Shown here: piece by piece, positions 51,119 through 61,889 of the stretch
Layout of the letters: every line of letters starts with the position of its first letter
Numbering within the stretch: position 1 is the first letter of the stretch
Assembly (NCBI RefSeq): GCF_021049265.1
Contig: NZ_CP088018.1
Location: 2,480,001 to 2,544,000, forward strand
Reading direction: 5' to 3'
Length of the DNA: 64,000 nt
Origin: Ruania suaedae
Lineage (GTDB): Bacteria > Actinomycetota > Actinomycetes > Actinomycetales > Beutenbergiaceae
Made by a program: the position numbers and the translations under genes
Notes under the pieces: model-generated
Database searches by the model: none
What the model was told of the DNA's origin: nothing
Seen by the model: the letters and a program-made list of their open reading frames with translations, nothing else

Positions 51119-51723
51119 GATGTCTCTCCCACCTTCATGCCCAGCGACCGCGCGTGCTCGGCGAGCATCTGGCGCAACTGGCCTCGACCACGGTGCAACC
51201 GGGACATCACCGTCCCGATCGGGGTGTCCATGATCTCGGCGATCTCCTTGTACGCGAACCCTTCGACGTCGGCGAGGTAGACGGCCAGGCGGAAGTCCTC
51301 CGGCAGCGCGGCCAGGGCCTCCTTGACCTCCGAGCTGCCGAGGGAGTCGAGCGCCTCGGCCTCCGCCGAGCGCAGCCCCGTGGAGGTGTGCGAGGCGGCG
51401 CGCGCGATCTGCCAGTCCTCGATCTGATCGGCGTCGGACTGCTGCGGGGTGCGCTGCTTCTTGCGGTAGGTGTTGATGAACGTGTTGGTCAGGATCCGGT
51501 ACAGCCACGCCTTGAGGTTGGTCCCGGGCTTGTACTGGGCGAAGGCGGCGTACGCCTTCGCGAACGTCTCCTGCACCAGGTCCTCGGCGTCGGCCGGGTT
51601 GCGGGTCATCCGCAGGGCTGCGCCGTAGAGCTGGTCGAGGTAGGGCATGGCGTCGGCCTCGAACCGGCGGTCACGGTCGCTCGCCGTCTCGCTCTCCGGT
51701 GCCCGTTCGCTCTCGTCGCTCAT
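51115..51723 (-). CDS. sigR: ECF sigma factor SigR/SigH (thiol-oxidative stress)
   Basis: 202 residues with an N-terminal acidic extension, region 2 ([30 protein letters not shown]...[22 protein letters not shown]) and region 4 ([45 protein letters not shown]). Together with rsrA directly downstream this is the SigR regulon controller of actinobacteria, driving thioredoxin and mycothiol genes. ATG at 51723 directly follows a GTG. TAGGCT (51737-51732) is a vegetative-type -10 box; I found no GGAAT/GTT autoregulated SigR promoter in the gap. Confidence 0.95.
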   Translation of the reverse strand: MSDESERAPESETASDRDRRFEADAMPYLDQLYGAALRMTRNPADAEDLVQETFAKAYAAFAQYKPGTNLKAWLYRILTNTFINTYRKKQRTPQQSDADQIEDWQIARAASHTSTGLRSAEAEALDSLGSSEVKEALAALPEDFRLAVYLADVEGFAYKEIAEIMDTPIGTVMSRLHRGRGQLRQMLAEHARSLGMKVGETS

Positions 51724-51731
51724 CACCCCTG

Positions 51732-51737
51732 AGCCTA
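51732..51737 (-). promoter_or_regulatory. Probable -10 box of sigR
   Basis: TAGGCT 8 bases before the sigR ATG (5 before the preceding in-frame GTG), giving a leaderless or nearly leaderless message. The 259-base divergent gap to the DoxX gene holds no other element I could support. Confidence 0.45.
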
Positions 51738-51982
51738 GTGCGCCCAGCGTTGTCGCGGAGACCGGAAGGCTGCGACGGCGCGACCGGGGCCGGCTCGCCG
51801 GGGTCGGTCGGGTCGGCGGGGGCCGCAGGCGGGCGCGGCCCGGCGTCCCCCGCGGTGCGGTCATCGCTGCTGCAGTCACGTTCGGCACAACACGCCACCG
51901 CGGCCACACATTCCGACGAACTACCGGACGACATGTGCCCATCCGGTTCGCACACGGGCCCGATCTGCGGTAGCAATGAGGT

Positions 51983-52552
51983 ATGGATCCTGTGCGCGCA
52001 CTCGCCCGCCCTCTGCTCGCCTCCGTCTTCGTGGTCGATGGCGTCGACGCCATCCGCCATGCCGAGGAGCACGCCGTGCTGCTCGAGCCCTGGGAGCCCG
52101 TGCTGGCCAAGGCCGCCGAGAAGGTCCCGGGCATGCCCACCAAGCGCACCACGCTGGTACGGGTGATGGGCGGCACGAGCGTCGCGGCCGGCCTGCTCCT
52201 GGCCTCCGGCAGGGCGCCGCGGCTCGCTGCCGGTGTGCTCGCCGTCGTCGCGTTGAAGCAGACGGTGGTGCGCTATCCGTTCTGGAGCGCGAAGGGCGCC
52301 GAGCGCCGCGAGAAGCTCAACGGCTTCGTGCGCAACGCCGCCCTCGTGGCCGGGCTCGTCTTCGCCGCCAACGACCGCCAGGGCAAGCCGTCGCTGGCGT
52401 GGCAGGTGGAGAACTGGCGCGAGCACCGCAGCGACCTCGGGGACGTCAAGTCCAGCCTGGAGGACCAGCTGCGGATCGCCAAGGCCGAGATCAAGGCCGG
52501 GAAGGCCGAGCTGAAGTCCGGTCTGCGCGGGGTGCAGGCGAAGATCTCCTGA
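51983..52552 (+). CDS. DoxX family membrane protein
   Basis: 189 residues. The first about 125 form the four-helix DoxX module, starting [24 protein letters not shown] with [20 protein letters not shown] between helices. The remaining 60 residues are a soluble charged helix ([23 protein letters not shown]), probably a coiled coil. DoxX proteins are often linked to thiol-redox defence (for example with SodA and SseA in mycobacteria), which fits its place opposite sigR. TAGCAA 6 bases before the ATG suggests a leaderless start. Confidence 0.85.
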   Translation: MDPVRALARPLLASVFVVDGVDAIRHAEEHAVLLEPWEPVLAKAAEKVPGMPTKRTTLVRVMGGTSVAAGLLLASGRAPRLAAGVLAVVALKQTVVRYPFWSAKGAERREKLNGFVRNAALVAGLVFAANDRQGKPSLAWQVENWREHRSDLGDVKSSLEDQLRIAKAEIKAGKAELKSGLRGVQAKIS

Positions 52553-52580
52553 CCCTGGGGCTGAGGACCGGTGAGGTCCG

Positions 52581-53201
52581 TCAGCCGATCCGGTCCCCGG
52601 TGACCTCCAGGTAGCAGAGCCCGCACCGTGCCTCGTAGGCCACCTGCCGGCCGTCGATAGCGACCTGGTCGCCGTCGAGGACCACCTGCCCGTCCACCGT
52701 CCGGGTGGTCAGCACCGCCTTGCGCCCGCAGCGGCAGATCGTCTTGAGCTCCTCGAGCGTGTGCGCCAGCTCCAGCAGCCGTGCCGAGCCCGCGAAGGCG
52801 CGGGTGCGGAAGTCAGTGCGGATCCCGTAGGCGAGCACCGGCACCCCGTCCGTGACGGCGATCCGGAACAGGTCCTCGACCTGTGCCCCGGTCAGGAACT
52901 GGGCCTCGTCCACGAGCAGACAGGCGACCGGGGGCATGTCGACCGCCTGCAGCGAGCCCGGGTCCTGTCCCGCGGCATGCGTGGCGAACAGTTCGCGCAC
53001 GTCGTCGGCCGGCCTGATCAGCACGTCGACCTGCCGGGTGACGCCGAGGCGGGAGACGATGTCGGCGTCACCCTTGGTGTCGAGCGCGGGTTTGGCGAGC
53101 AGCACCCGCTGCCCCCGCTCCTCGTAGTTGAAGGCCGCCTGCAGCAGTCCCGTGGACTTGCCGGAGTTCATCGCCCCGTACCGGAAGTAGAGCTTGGCCA
53201 C
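52581..53201 (-). CDS. tdk: Thymidine kinase (type II)
   Basis: 206 residues. P-loop GAMNSGKST, Walker B VACLLVDEAQFLTG, lid region and thymidine-binding part YGIRTDFRTRAFAGSARLLELA, plus zinc ligands in TICRCGRKA and EARCGLCYLEV. It phosphorylates thymidine for salvage. The GTG at 53201 has AAAGGA upstream. Many actinobacteria lack this enzyme, so its presence is a useful lineage marker. Confidence 0.95.
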   Translation of the reverse strand: MAKLYFRYGAMNSGKSTGLLQAAFNYEERGQRVLLAKPALDTKGDADIVSRLGVTRQVDVLIRPADDVRELFATHAAGQDPGSLQAVDMPPVACLLVDEAQFLTGAQVEDLFRIAVTDGVPVLAYGIRTDFRTRAFAGSARLLELAHTLEELKTICRCGRKAVLTTRTVDGQVVLDGDQVAIDGRQVAYEARCGLCYLEVTGDRIG

Positions 53202-53280
53202 GCACCGTCCTTTCGCCGCCCGTACTCTACCGACGGCGCCCGCACCCCTCCCCCGGCTGCCTGCGGCCCAGGTGCGCCAG

Positions 53281-53286
53281 TAGGCT
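53281..53286 (+). promoter_or_regulatory. Probable -10 box of a leaderless aroA-rsgA transcript
   Basis: TAGGCT lies 6 bases before the aroA GTG at 53293, with no ribosome binding site between, so transcription should begin at or beside the start codon. Confidence 0.5.
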
Positions 53287-53292
53287 GGAGCC

Positions 53293-54639
53293 GTGGTGAA
53301 CTCTCCCGGCCTGTGGCCCGCTCCGCTCGCGACCGGACCGCTCGAGGCGAGCGTGACGGTCCCCGGCTCGAAGTCGCTGACCAACCGCGCCCTGCCGCTG
53401 GCAGCGCTGGCCAACGCTCCCACCACCATCCGTGGTGCTCTGCGCTCGCGCGACGCCGAGCTGATGATCGGCGCACTGCGCGCGCTGGGCGCCCAGGTGG
53501 AGAGCTCCGACGGCGGAGCATCCGTGCGCGTGGTTCCGGCGCCCCTGCGCGGGGGCACGCCGATCGACTGCGGGCTGGCGGGCACCGTGATGCGGTTCGT
53601 CCCGCCGCTCGCGGCGCTCGCCGACGGGCCGGTGCTGCTCGACGGCGACCCGGGAGCCCGGGTGCGGCCCATGGGGCCGGTGCTGCGGGCGCTCGCGGCG
53701 CTCGGGGTGGCGGTGACCGCGCCGGGCGAGGCGCCGCGTGCCGGCGGCCCGCTCGATCCTGGGAGCTCGCCCGCGGCCGGCGACGTCCCCCAGTTCCTTC
53801 CGGTGGTGGTGCACGGCACCGGCCTGGTGCGCGGTGGCGAGATCGAGGTGGATGCGTCCACCTCCTCCCAGTTCGTCTCGGGGTTGCTGCTGGCCGCCCC
53901 CCGGTTCGAACACGGCCTGACGCTGCACCACGTGGGCGAGGTGCTGCCCAGCCAGCCGCACATCGACATGACGATCGCCGTGCTGCGCGAGCGGGGCGTC
54001 GAGGTCGACGACATCGCACCCGGGAAGTGGCGCGTCGAGCCCGGGGAGATCGCCGGCGGCGAGGTGGTGATCGAGCCGGATCTGTCGAACGCGGGGCCGT
54101 TCCTGGCCGCGGCACTGGCGGCGGGAGGCCGGGTGAGTGTGCCGCACTGGCCGGCCTCGACCACGCAGCCGGGTGCGTTGCTTCCGGAGATCCTCACCAC
54201 CCTGGGTGGCTCGGTCACACTCGAGGGGGGCGTGCTGACGGTCACCGGATCGGGCCAGGTGCAGGCGGCGGACCTGGACCTGACCGCGGCCGGGGAGCTC
54301 GCGCCGACGATCGCCGCCCTGCTGGCCCTGGCACCTGGTGAGTCCCGGTTGACGGGGATCGCGCACCTGCGAGGTCACGAGACGGACCGGCTGGCGGCGC
54401 TGGTCACCGAGATCACCCGGCTCGGCGGCCACGCCGAGGAACTGGCCGACGGGCTGCTGATCCGCGGCGGCGGCCTGCACGGGGCCGACGTGGCGACCTA
54501 TCACGACCATCGGATGGCGACCTTCGCCGCGATCGTCGGGCTCGCCGTCGACGGGGTGCAGGTGGAGGACGTGGGCACCACGGCCAAGACGTTGCCCGAC
54601 TTCCCGACGATGTGGCACGCGATGCTCGGCCGGCGATGA
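53293..54639 (+). CDS. aroA: 3-phosphoshikimate 1-carboxyvinyltransferase (EPSP synthase)
   Basis: 448 residues, two inside-out alpha/beta domains. Substrate motifs: VPGSKSLTNRALPLAALA (shikimate-3-phosphate Lys and Ser), CGLAGTVMRFVPP, DGDPGARVRPMGPV (Arg), STSSQFVSGLLLAAP and DYHDHRMA-type segment TYHDHRMATFAAI. It joins phosphoenolpyruvate to shikimate-3-phosphate for aromatic synthesis. The glyphosate-contact loop reads LAGTVMRF, where most sensitive enzymes have NAGTAxR; class is uncertain. Start is a GTG that may be leaderless. Overlaps rsgA by 4 bases (ATGA). Confidence 0.96.
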   Translation: MVNSPGLWPAPLATGPLEASVTVPGSKSLTNRALPLAALANAPTTIRGALRSRDAELMIGALRALGAQVESSDGGASVRVVPAPLRGGTPIDCGLAGTVMRFVPPLAALADGPVLLDGDPGARVRPMGPVLRALAALGVAVTAPGEAPRAGGPLDPGSSPAAGDVPQFLPVVVHGTGLVRGGEIEVDASTSSQFVSGLLLAAPRFEHGLTLHHVGEVLPSQPHIDMTIAVLRERGVEVDDIAPGKWRVEPGEIAGGEVVIEPDLSNAGPFLAAALAAGGRVSVPHWPASTTQPGALLPEILTTLGGSVTLEGGVLTVTGSGQVQAADLDLTAAGELAPTIAALLALAPGESRLTGIAHLRGHETDRLAALVTEITRLGGHAEELADGLLIRGGGLHGADVATYHDHRMATFAAIVGLAVDGVQVEDVGTTAKTLPDFPTMWHAMLGRR

Positions 54640-55655
54640 GTCAGAGCCGGCACTCCTGGAGCGAGGCCGACGTCCGCGTGCGGCCGAACCGCAAGGGGTC
54701 GCGCCCACGGAGCAAGCAGCGCCCTGAGCACGCCGACGCCGTGCCCGCGCTGGTGACCGCGGTCGATCGCGGCCGGTACCAGGTGCTCACCGACGCCGGC
54801 ACACCGGTGGTCGCGATCAAGGCGCGGGAGCTGCGGCGTGGCGCCGTGGTGGTCGGGGACCGGGTGGACGTGGTGGGCGACGTCTCCGGCGCGGAGGGCT
54901 CGCTCGCGCGCGTGGTGCGGGTGCAGCAGCGGCGTACGCTGCTGCGTCGCAGCGCCGATGACACCGATCCCACCGAGCGCGGCATCGTCGCCAACGCCGA
55001 CCAGCTGGTGATCGTGACGGCCCTCGCCGATCCCGAACCCCGCCCCCGGATGGTGGACCGTTTCCTGGTGGCCGCCTTCGATGCGGGGATGGACACGTTG
55101 CTGGTGCTGACCAAGGCCGACCTGGTGAGCGCGGCCGATGCTGCCGGGTTCGCGGAGCGCTATGCGGCCCTGGACGTCCGCGCCGTGGCCACCCGCCATG
55201 CCCGGGGCAGCACGGACTGGGTGGAGGCGGTCGGTGAGCACCTCGACGGGCGGGTCTCGGTGCTGGTCGGTCACTCCGGCGTCGGGAAGTCCACGCTCGT
55301 GAATGCCCTCGTCCCGGACGCCCACCGCGCGACCGGCGGTGTGAACGAGGTGACCGGCCGGGGCCGGCACACCAGCTCCTCCGCGGTGGCGCTGCCACTG
55401 CCCGCGGGCGGATGGATCATCGACACCCCCGGCGTGCGCTCCTTCGGGCTGGCCCACGTGGACCCGGCGCGTTTCGTGGCCGCCTTCGAGGACCTGGCCC
55501 AGGTGGCGGCTGAGTGCCCCCGCGGCTGCACACACATGGCCTCCGCGCCCGACTGCGCCCTGGACCCGTGGGCCGAGGCCGGTACCGAGGCCGACCGCGC
55601 GCGGCTGGACTCCTTCCGGCGCCTGCTGACGAGCCGGCAGGCCGCGGACGCCTGA
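54636..55655 (+). CDS. rsgA: Ribosome small-subunit biogenesis GTPase RsgA
   Basis: 339 residues. An OB-fold is followed by a circularly permuted GTPase: G4 LTKADL comes before G1 GHSGVGKSTLVNAL and G3 IIDTPGVRSF, then a zinc domain with CPRGCTHMASAPDC. It assists late 30S assembly. The ATG overlaps the aroA stop. The stop is 15 bases from the left 49-bp inverted repeat, with no terminator in between. Confidence 0.95.
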   Translation: MSQSRHSWSEADVRVRPNRKGSRPRSKQRPEHADAVPALVTAVDRGRYQVLTDAGTPVVAIKARELRRGAVVVGDRVDVVGDVSGAEGSLARVVRVQQRRTLLRRSADDTDPTERGIVANADQLVIVTALADPEPRPRMVDRFLVAAFDAGMDTLLVLTKADLVSAADAAGFAERYAALDVRAVATRHARGSTDWVEAVGEHLDGRVSVLVGHSGVGKSTLVNALVPDAHRATGGVNEVTGRGRHTSSSAVALPLPAGGWIIDTPGVRSFGLAHVDPARFVAAFEDLAQVAAECPRGCTHMASAPDCALDPWAEAGTEADRARLDSFRRLLTSRQAADA

Positions 55656-55670
55656 GCGCCGGCCACCCAG

Positions 55671-55719
55671 GGGCCGAATATTTGACCCCTTCTCGGGTTG
55701 CACCCTGACTTTCGGACCC
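55671..55719 (+). repeat. Left 49-bp inverted repeat of the nuclease-like cassette
   Basis: The unit starts GGGCCGAATATTTGACC and ends TGACTTTCGGACCC, immediately before the ATG at 55720. It matches the complement of 56707-56755 at 44 of 49 positions. It is itself an imperfect palindrome: GGG and CCGAA at one end pair with TTCGG and CCC at the other across a single bulge, and the centre GGGT-TGC-ACCC can form a small hairpin. Confidence 0.9.
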
Positions 55720-56694
55720 ATGGAACGGCGGCTGTGGATAGCGAGCACACCGGTCGGCAATCCCGTGGACCCTGGTCCGATGCAGCGTGCTCCCCTACCG
55801 CCCGACCTGGCGGCCCGCCCGTTCCTTGTCCGCGAGGCCCGCAGGCGCGGGGTCGGGCAGAGCCGGCTCTACGACTCCGGCCTCTACCGCCCGACGCACG
55901 GCGTGCGCACCGTGAGAGAGCCGGCGAGCGTCGTCGAACTCGCTCGAGCCACGGCACACGCCCTCCCTGACGACGCCGCCTTCTCCGGCGTGACGGCAGC
56001 CGAGATCCACCAGCTGCGCCTACCCGTCAGACCCGAGCTGACCGACGATCTCGAGGTGATGCGGGAGACCGACCGAGCGCGAGTCCGCCGCCGGGGGTGC
56101 GCACATCAGAAGGGACTGGAGTTGCGTGAGGTGGTTGTCGTCGCAGGCGTCCGCGTCACGGGCCTGGTCGATACGTGGTGCGACCTGGCCAGCAGAATGT
56201 CCATCATCGATCTCGTGGTCCTCGGCGATTCCATCGCCAATCGCCTGGGATCGCTGGATCCGCTCCTGGAGCGGGTCAGTCGTCGGCGGGCCCGTGAGAT
56301 CGGCCGGGTACGGCGAGCGGCACGATGGGTCAGAGTCGGCTCACGCTCGCACATGGAGTCACGCGTCCGCCTGGCGGTCGCATGGGCACGGCTACCGGAC
56401 CCCGAACTCAACGTGGCACTCGACGACGTCATCGGAGGCTGGATCGGTGAAGGCGACCTGGTCTGGCAGGATAGGCGGGTCGTCGTCGAGTACCAGGGCA
56501 AGGACCACTTCACCCCCGACCGCGGCCCCGCCGACATCACCCGACGGGCCGCTGCTGAGGCCAACGGCTGGACCTACATCGAGATCGTCGCGGCCGACTA
56601 CTACAACAGCGCACGTCGTCACCAGTTCCTCACGCGGCTGGGACACGCTCTCGGTTGCCGCGTCGATACCGACGACTCCTACCGTGAGCGCTGA
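55720..56694 (+). CDS. AbiEi-like winged-helix plus Vsr/DUF559-like nuclease domain protein
   Basis: 324 residues (304 if started at the ATG at 55780, where family members usually begin). N-terminal part (PFLVREARRRGVGQSRLYDSGLYRPTHGV) resembles the AbiEi antitoxin winged helix; C-terminal part (ESRVRLAVAWARLP, GEGDLVWQDRRVVVEYQGKDHF, DITRRAAAEANGWTYIEI) resembles the Vsr/DUF559 nuclease fold, with Asp and the E-x-Q variant of the E-x-K motif. Such genes are scattered as singletons in actinobacteria; function unknown. There is no ribosome binding site before either ATG. It is bounded on both sides by the 49-bp inverted repeats, and codon use is looser than in its neighbours. Confidence 0.75.
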   Translation: MERRLWIASTPVGNPVDPGPMQRAPLPPDLAARPFLVREARRRGVGQSRLYDSGLYRPTHGVRTVREPASVVELARATAHALPDDAAFSGVTAAEIHQLRLPVRPELTDDLEVMRETDRARVRRRGCAHQKGLELREVVVVAGVRVTGLVDTWCDLASRMSIIDLVVLGDSIANRLGSLDPLLERVSRRRAREIGRVRRAARWVRVGSRSHMESRVRLAVAWARLPDPELNVALDDVIGGWIGEGDLVWQDRRVVVEYQGKDHFTPDRGPADITRRAAAEANGWTYIEIVAADYYNSARRHQFLTRLGHALGCRVDTDDSYRER

Positions 56695-56706
56695 TCACCG
56701 CTCCGC

Positions 56707-56755
56707 GGGCCCGAAACTCAGGGTGCAACCCGAGAATGGGTCACACATTCGGCCC
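56707..56755 (-). repeat. Right 49-bp inverted repeat of the nuclease-like cassette
   Basis: Complement of the left unit at 55671-55719 with five mismatches (positions 10, 12, 19, 39 and 46 of the unit). It begins 13 bases after the nuclease stop codon and ends 27 bases before the sdhB stop codon. No target-site duplication is visible outside the pair. Confidence 0.9.
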
Positions 56756-56782
56756 GGGGAGCCGGGCCGGGGACCGGCCGGT

Positions 56783-57525
56783 TCAGCGACGGTGGGCCAG
56801 CGCCCCGAGCACGTCGCGCTGCATCCGGGAGATCAGGTCGATCTGGATGCCCTTGGGGCAGGCGGCGGTGCATTCACCGATCTGGGTGCAGCCACCGAAG
56901 CCCTCGTGGTCGTGCTGGGCGACCATGTCCAGGGCGCGGGAGTCGCGCTCGGGCTGGCCCTGCGGGAGCAGACCCAGGTGCGCCACCTTGGCCGCGACGA
57001 ACAACGACGCCGACCCGTTCGGGCAGGCCGCCACGCACGCACCGCAGCCGATGCAGGTGGCCGCGTCGAAGGCGGCGTCCGCGTCGGCCTTGGGGATCGG
57101 CACGGCGTGCGCGTCCGGCGCGGTGCCCGTCGGGGCGCTGATGTAGCCGCCGGCCTGGATGATCCGATCGAACGAGGACCGGTCCACCACCAGGTCCTTG
57201 ATGACGGTGAACGGCTCGGCCCGCCACGGCTCGATGTCGATGACGTCGCCGTCGGAGAAGCTGCGCATGTGCAGCTGGCAGGTCGTCACCAGGCTGTTCG
57301 GCCCGTGCGCAAGTCCGTTGATGACGAGCCCGCACGCTCCGCAGATGCCCTCACGGCAGTCGCTGTCGAAGGCGATCGGGTCGTCCCCGGCCATCGTGAG
57401 CTGCTCGTTGAGCACGTCGAGCATCTCCAGGAACGACATATCCGGCGAGACGTCGGCCACCTGGTAGGTCTGCATCGCGCCGGGCACGTCGGAGTTCTGC
57501 TGCCGCCAGATGCGAAGGGTGATGT

Positions 57526-57529
<4 letters not shown>
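56783..57529 (-). CDS. sdhB: Succinate dehydrogenase iron-sulphur subunit
   Basis: 248 residues. [2Fe-2S] ligands in [10 protein letters not shown] and a later Cys (TTCQLH); [4Fe-4S] and [3Fe-4S] ligands in [12 protein letters not shown] and [14 protein letters not shown]. It passes electrons from FAD in SdhA to the membrane quinone site. GTG overlaps the sdhA stop (GTGA), with GGAG just before it. The gene end faces the nuclease cassette. Confidence 0.96.
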
Positions 57530-59478
<1,949 letters not shown>

Positions 59479-60195
59479 TTAGCCGACCAATCCGAAGAGA
59501 ACCGCGTACGGCGGGATCAGGAACCCGACCGTGATGACGAGGGCGACGATCGTCGCCAGGACGTTCAGGTGCCGCCGGCGCCGCTGGCTGGTGTTGGCGC
59601 CGAGGCTGGCCAGGGCCGCCCAGGTGCCGTGCCAGAGGTGGAAGCCCACGGCCAGCAGCGCGATGGTGTAGGTGAGCACCACCCACCAGATCTCGAAGCC
59701 GTTGACCAGCCGCTCGTAGGGGCTGTCCGAGGCCCCGCCCGGGGAGATCGTGTTCCAGGTGAAGTGCATCAGGTGGTAGATCACGAACAGCGCGATCGTC
59801 AGCCCGCCCCAGCGCATCGTGAACGAGGCGTAGCCCCGCTGGCTGCCACGCCGCGAGCGGGAGCTCACGTACCGCAGGCTGCCCTTGCCGCCGGTGGCCG
59901 CGCGGGCGCGCCGCCACAGCGTCACGGCCGCGAAGATGTGGGCCCCGACGGCGGCCAGCAGCGCGATCCGGATGATCCACAGGGCGCCGCCGTAGGGCAG
60001 CAGGGGTTCACCCAGCTCTCGCAGGTGGTGGGAGTAGTCGTCGAACGCCTCCTGGCCCGAGAAGACCTTCAGGTTCCCGTACATGTGGGCGACGAGGAAG
60101 CCCACCATCACGAGACCGCTGAGGGCCATCACGACCTTCAGGACGACGGTCGACCGCCACACCGGGGTCCGAGGGGTCATTGATCGCGTTGCCAC
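59479..60195 (-). CDS. sdhC: Succinate dehydrogenase cytochrome b subunit
   Basis: 238 residues from the GTG at 60195, five membrane helices in one polypeptide (type B), with haem-ligand His in the helices (FLVAHMYGNLKVF, GAHIFAAVTLW, VIYHLMHFTWN, GFHLWHGTWAAL). No sdhD is present or needed in this type. The ATG at 60180 is an alternative. The GTG is preceded by TAAGTT with a 7-base gap and lacks a ribosome binding site beyond an overlapping AGGGG, so a leaderless transcript is likely. First gene of sdhCAB. Confidence 0.92.
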   Translation of the reverse strand: MATRSMTPRTPVWRSTVVLKVVMALSGLVMVGFLVAHMYGNLKVFSGQEAFDDYSHHLRELGEPLLPYGGALWIIRIALLAAVGAHIFAAVTLWRRARAATGGKGSLRYVSSRSRRGSQRGYASFTMRWGGLTIALFVIYHLMHFTWNTISPGGASDSPYERLVNGFEIWWVVLTYTIALLAVGFHLWHGTWAALASLGANTSQRRRRHLNVLATIVALVITVGFLIPPYAVLFGLVG

Positions 60196-60202
60196 AACCC
60201 CT

Positions 60203-60208
60203 AACTTA
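60203..60208 (-). promoter_or_regulatory. Probable -10 box of a leaderless sdhCAB transcript
   Basis: TAAGTT on the minus strand, 7 bases before the GTG at 60195. About 70 bases further upstream, ACGTTT (60279-60284) and AAACGT (60295-60300) form an inverted repeat that could bind a regulator. Confidence 0.45.
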
Positions 60209-60338
60209 ACGCCTCCGCAGGGTTGTTCACGCATCGAGCGGGTGGTAGCGCGCACACCGATGCAACACCGAGATATGAACGTTTCCCGTCACGAAAACGT
60301 GCGCCACGCTCGGCCTCGGACCGATGGGCGGAGCGACG

Positions 60339-61697
60339 TCAGCTGGGATCGGACACCAGGACCAACCGCTCGTGCTGCTCACCGACCGCATCCCGGTACG
60401 GCAAGGAGACCAGCGTGCCCGACGGCGTGACCCCGCTCACCCTCGGATCCTCGCCATACGGGCCGTCCACTTCTCTCAGCTCGCCGGTCCTGGAGTCGAG
60501 GAGGCCATACCCGAGCACGCCGCCGTCGGAACCGCGATCGACCACGAGCAGCGTGCGCGTGCCGTCGACGTTCACATGCGCGTGCCGGGGGATCGTCCAC
60601 CCGGCCGGTGGTTCCACGGTGGTCAGTTCCCCGCTGGCGCTGTCTAGCCACTGCACACGCGTCGAGGTCGCGATCCTCAGATCGGTGCCGACCGGCTCGT
60701 AGAAGACGCTCGTGGTGAAGTTGTCGACCTCCGTCTGCCACCCCTCGCCCCCTCGCAACGCAGTCCCGACCGCGACGCGCTGCTGGTCGTCGAAGGCGAA
60801 GGTGATGAGGGTGTCGCCGGCGATCGCCCAGTCGAAGACCGAGAACTCCTCGGGGTTCAGGTCCGCCGCAGGGACACCCGTGCGTGCGTCGAGGACTTGG
60901 TACTGGTTCCTCTCGCGATCCCCGACCACGATCCAGTCCGCGTGTGCGGTCCAGCGGAACGCATCGTGGTGGCCCGAGCCCTCCGTGCTCGCGGCGATAT
61001 CGCCGGCCATCTCCCATCGCTGGTCCCCGGAGTCCCGGTCCACGGCACGTACGCGCTCGCGATCGGCGAGCACGATGACGTCCTCGTTGGCGGCCACGGG
61101 GATCGCTTCGCCGAGCTCGACCGACCACTGCGTCTGGCCCGTCGCCGTCGAGAGGGAGACCACCGGTCCGCCCCCTCCTCCCCCCGCGGGGTAGGTGAGG
61201 ACCGAGTCGCCCGCGTGCACCGCGTACCGGAAACCGCCGGCGTACCCGTCCTCGCTCGACCACGTGAGCTCACCGTCGAGCGAGTAACCGATGACCGCTG
61301 ATCGCTCGGAATCCATGATGACCAGGAGGTCGTCATCGCGACCGATCTCGGTGACGTCGTCGCGGTCCTCGGTCGGTGGCATGAAGGCAGGAAGCGCGTG
61401 GGTGCCCGGTGGGAGCGCAGGCGGGACACCGACGACGAGGACTCCAGCGGCGACGAGCCCGCCCGCAGCGACGAATCCGATCACCGTGGAGATCCGGGTG
61501 CCACTCAACGCGCACACGAGGGCGAGCCCGCTCGCAGCGAGCGCCAGGATCCACAGGCCCCAGCCGAGGTCGGCCACGATGCTCGCGACACCGATCGCCG
61601 GCCCCAGGACGCCGAGGATCAGACCCGTGATGAGCCAGTGGATCCTCGGTATCGCCAAGATCGACCGTCGACCCTGCTCTCGCACCGGCTCCGTCAC
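60339..61697 (-). CDS. Membrane-anchored PQQ-like beta-propeller protein
   Basis: 452 residues, not assignable to a named family. The N-terminus has three or four membrane helices (about 18-100, IHWLITGLILGVLGPAIGVA, LGWGLWILALAASGLALVCA, ISTVIGFVAAGGLVAAGVLV), followed by repeats of the PQQ/quinoprotein type (LSTATGQTQWSVELG, VDRDSGDQRWEMAG, LDARTGVPAADLN, LDSASGELTTVEP, LDSRTGELREVDG), probably a propeller outside the membrane. Similar actinobacterial proteins may help outer-surface assembly or sensing; the role is unknown. GAGGGG precedes the GTG at 61697. GC content appears somewhat below the neighbours. Confidence 0.75.
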   Translation of the reverse strand: MTEPVREQGRRSILAIPRIHWLITGLILGVLGPAIGVASIVADLGWGLWILALAASGLALVCALSGTRISTVIGFVAAGGLVAAGVLVVGVPPALPPGTHALPAFMPPTEDRDDVTEIGRDDDLLVIMDSERSAVIGYSLDGELTWSSEDGYAGGFRYAVHAGDSVLTYPAGGGGGGPVVSLSTATGQTQWSVELGEAIPVAANEDVIVLADRERVRAVDRDSGDQRWEMAGDIAASTEGSGHHDAFRWTAHADWIVVGDRERNQYQVLDARTGVPAADLNPEEFSVFDWAIAGDTLITFAFDDQQRVAVGTALRGGEGWQTEVDNFTTSVFYEPVGTDLRIATSTRVQWLDSASGELTTVEPPAGWTIPRHAHVNVDGTRTLLVVDRGSDGGVLGYGLLDSRTGELREVDGPYGEDPRVSGVTPSGTLVSLPYRDAVGEQHERLVLVSDPS

Positions 61698-61876
61698 GAC
61701 GCCCCCTCGTCTCGGCACTGACCACCCCTGTCGTTCCGACCGATCGCAGCGTAGCGGTGTGACCACCGACCGTGGCTCACGCCGCCGATCCCGCGAGCCC
61801 TGCGCCGGCTGCGGTGGGCCGGCGGGCAGGGTCCCGTCGTCCCGTGCGCCTGCGCCGCCTGCCCACCACCCCGCGA

Positions 61877-61882
61877 TACGTT
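61877..61882 (+). promoter_or_regulatory. Probable -10 box of a leaderless hisN transcript
   Basis: TACGTT lies 7 bases before the ATG at 61890, with no ribosome binding site in between. Confidence 0.45.
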
Positions 61883-61889
61883 GGCGGTC

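Noticed and set aside
51724-51982. SigR-dependent autoregulatory promoter (GGAAT-N18-GTT)
   Set aside because: I looked on the minus strand upstream of sigR and found no matching pair; only a vegetative-type TAGGCT box is supported.
55671-56755. Complete insertion sequence
   Set aside because: The enclosed gene does not resemble a DDE, HUH or tyrosine transposase and no target-site duplication is seen, so IS status is not claimed; only an inverted-repeat-bounded cassette is reported.
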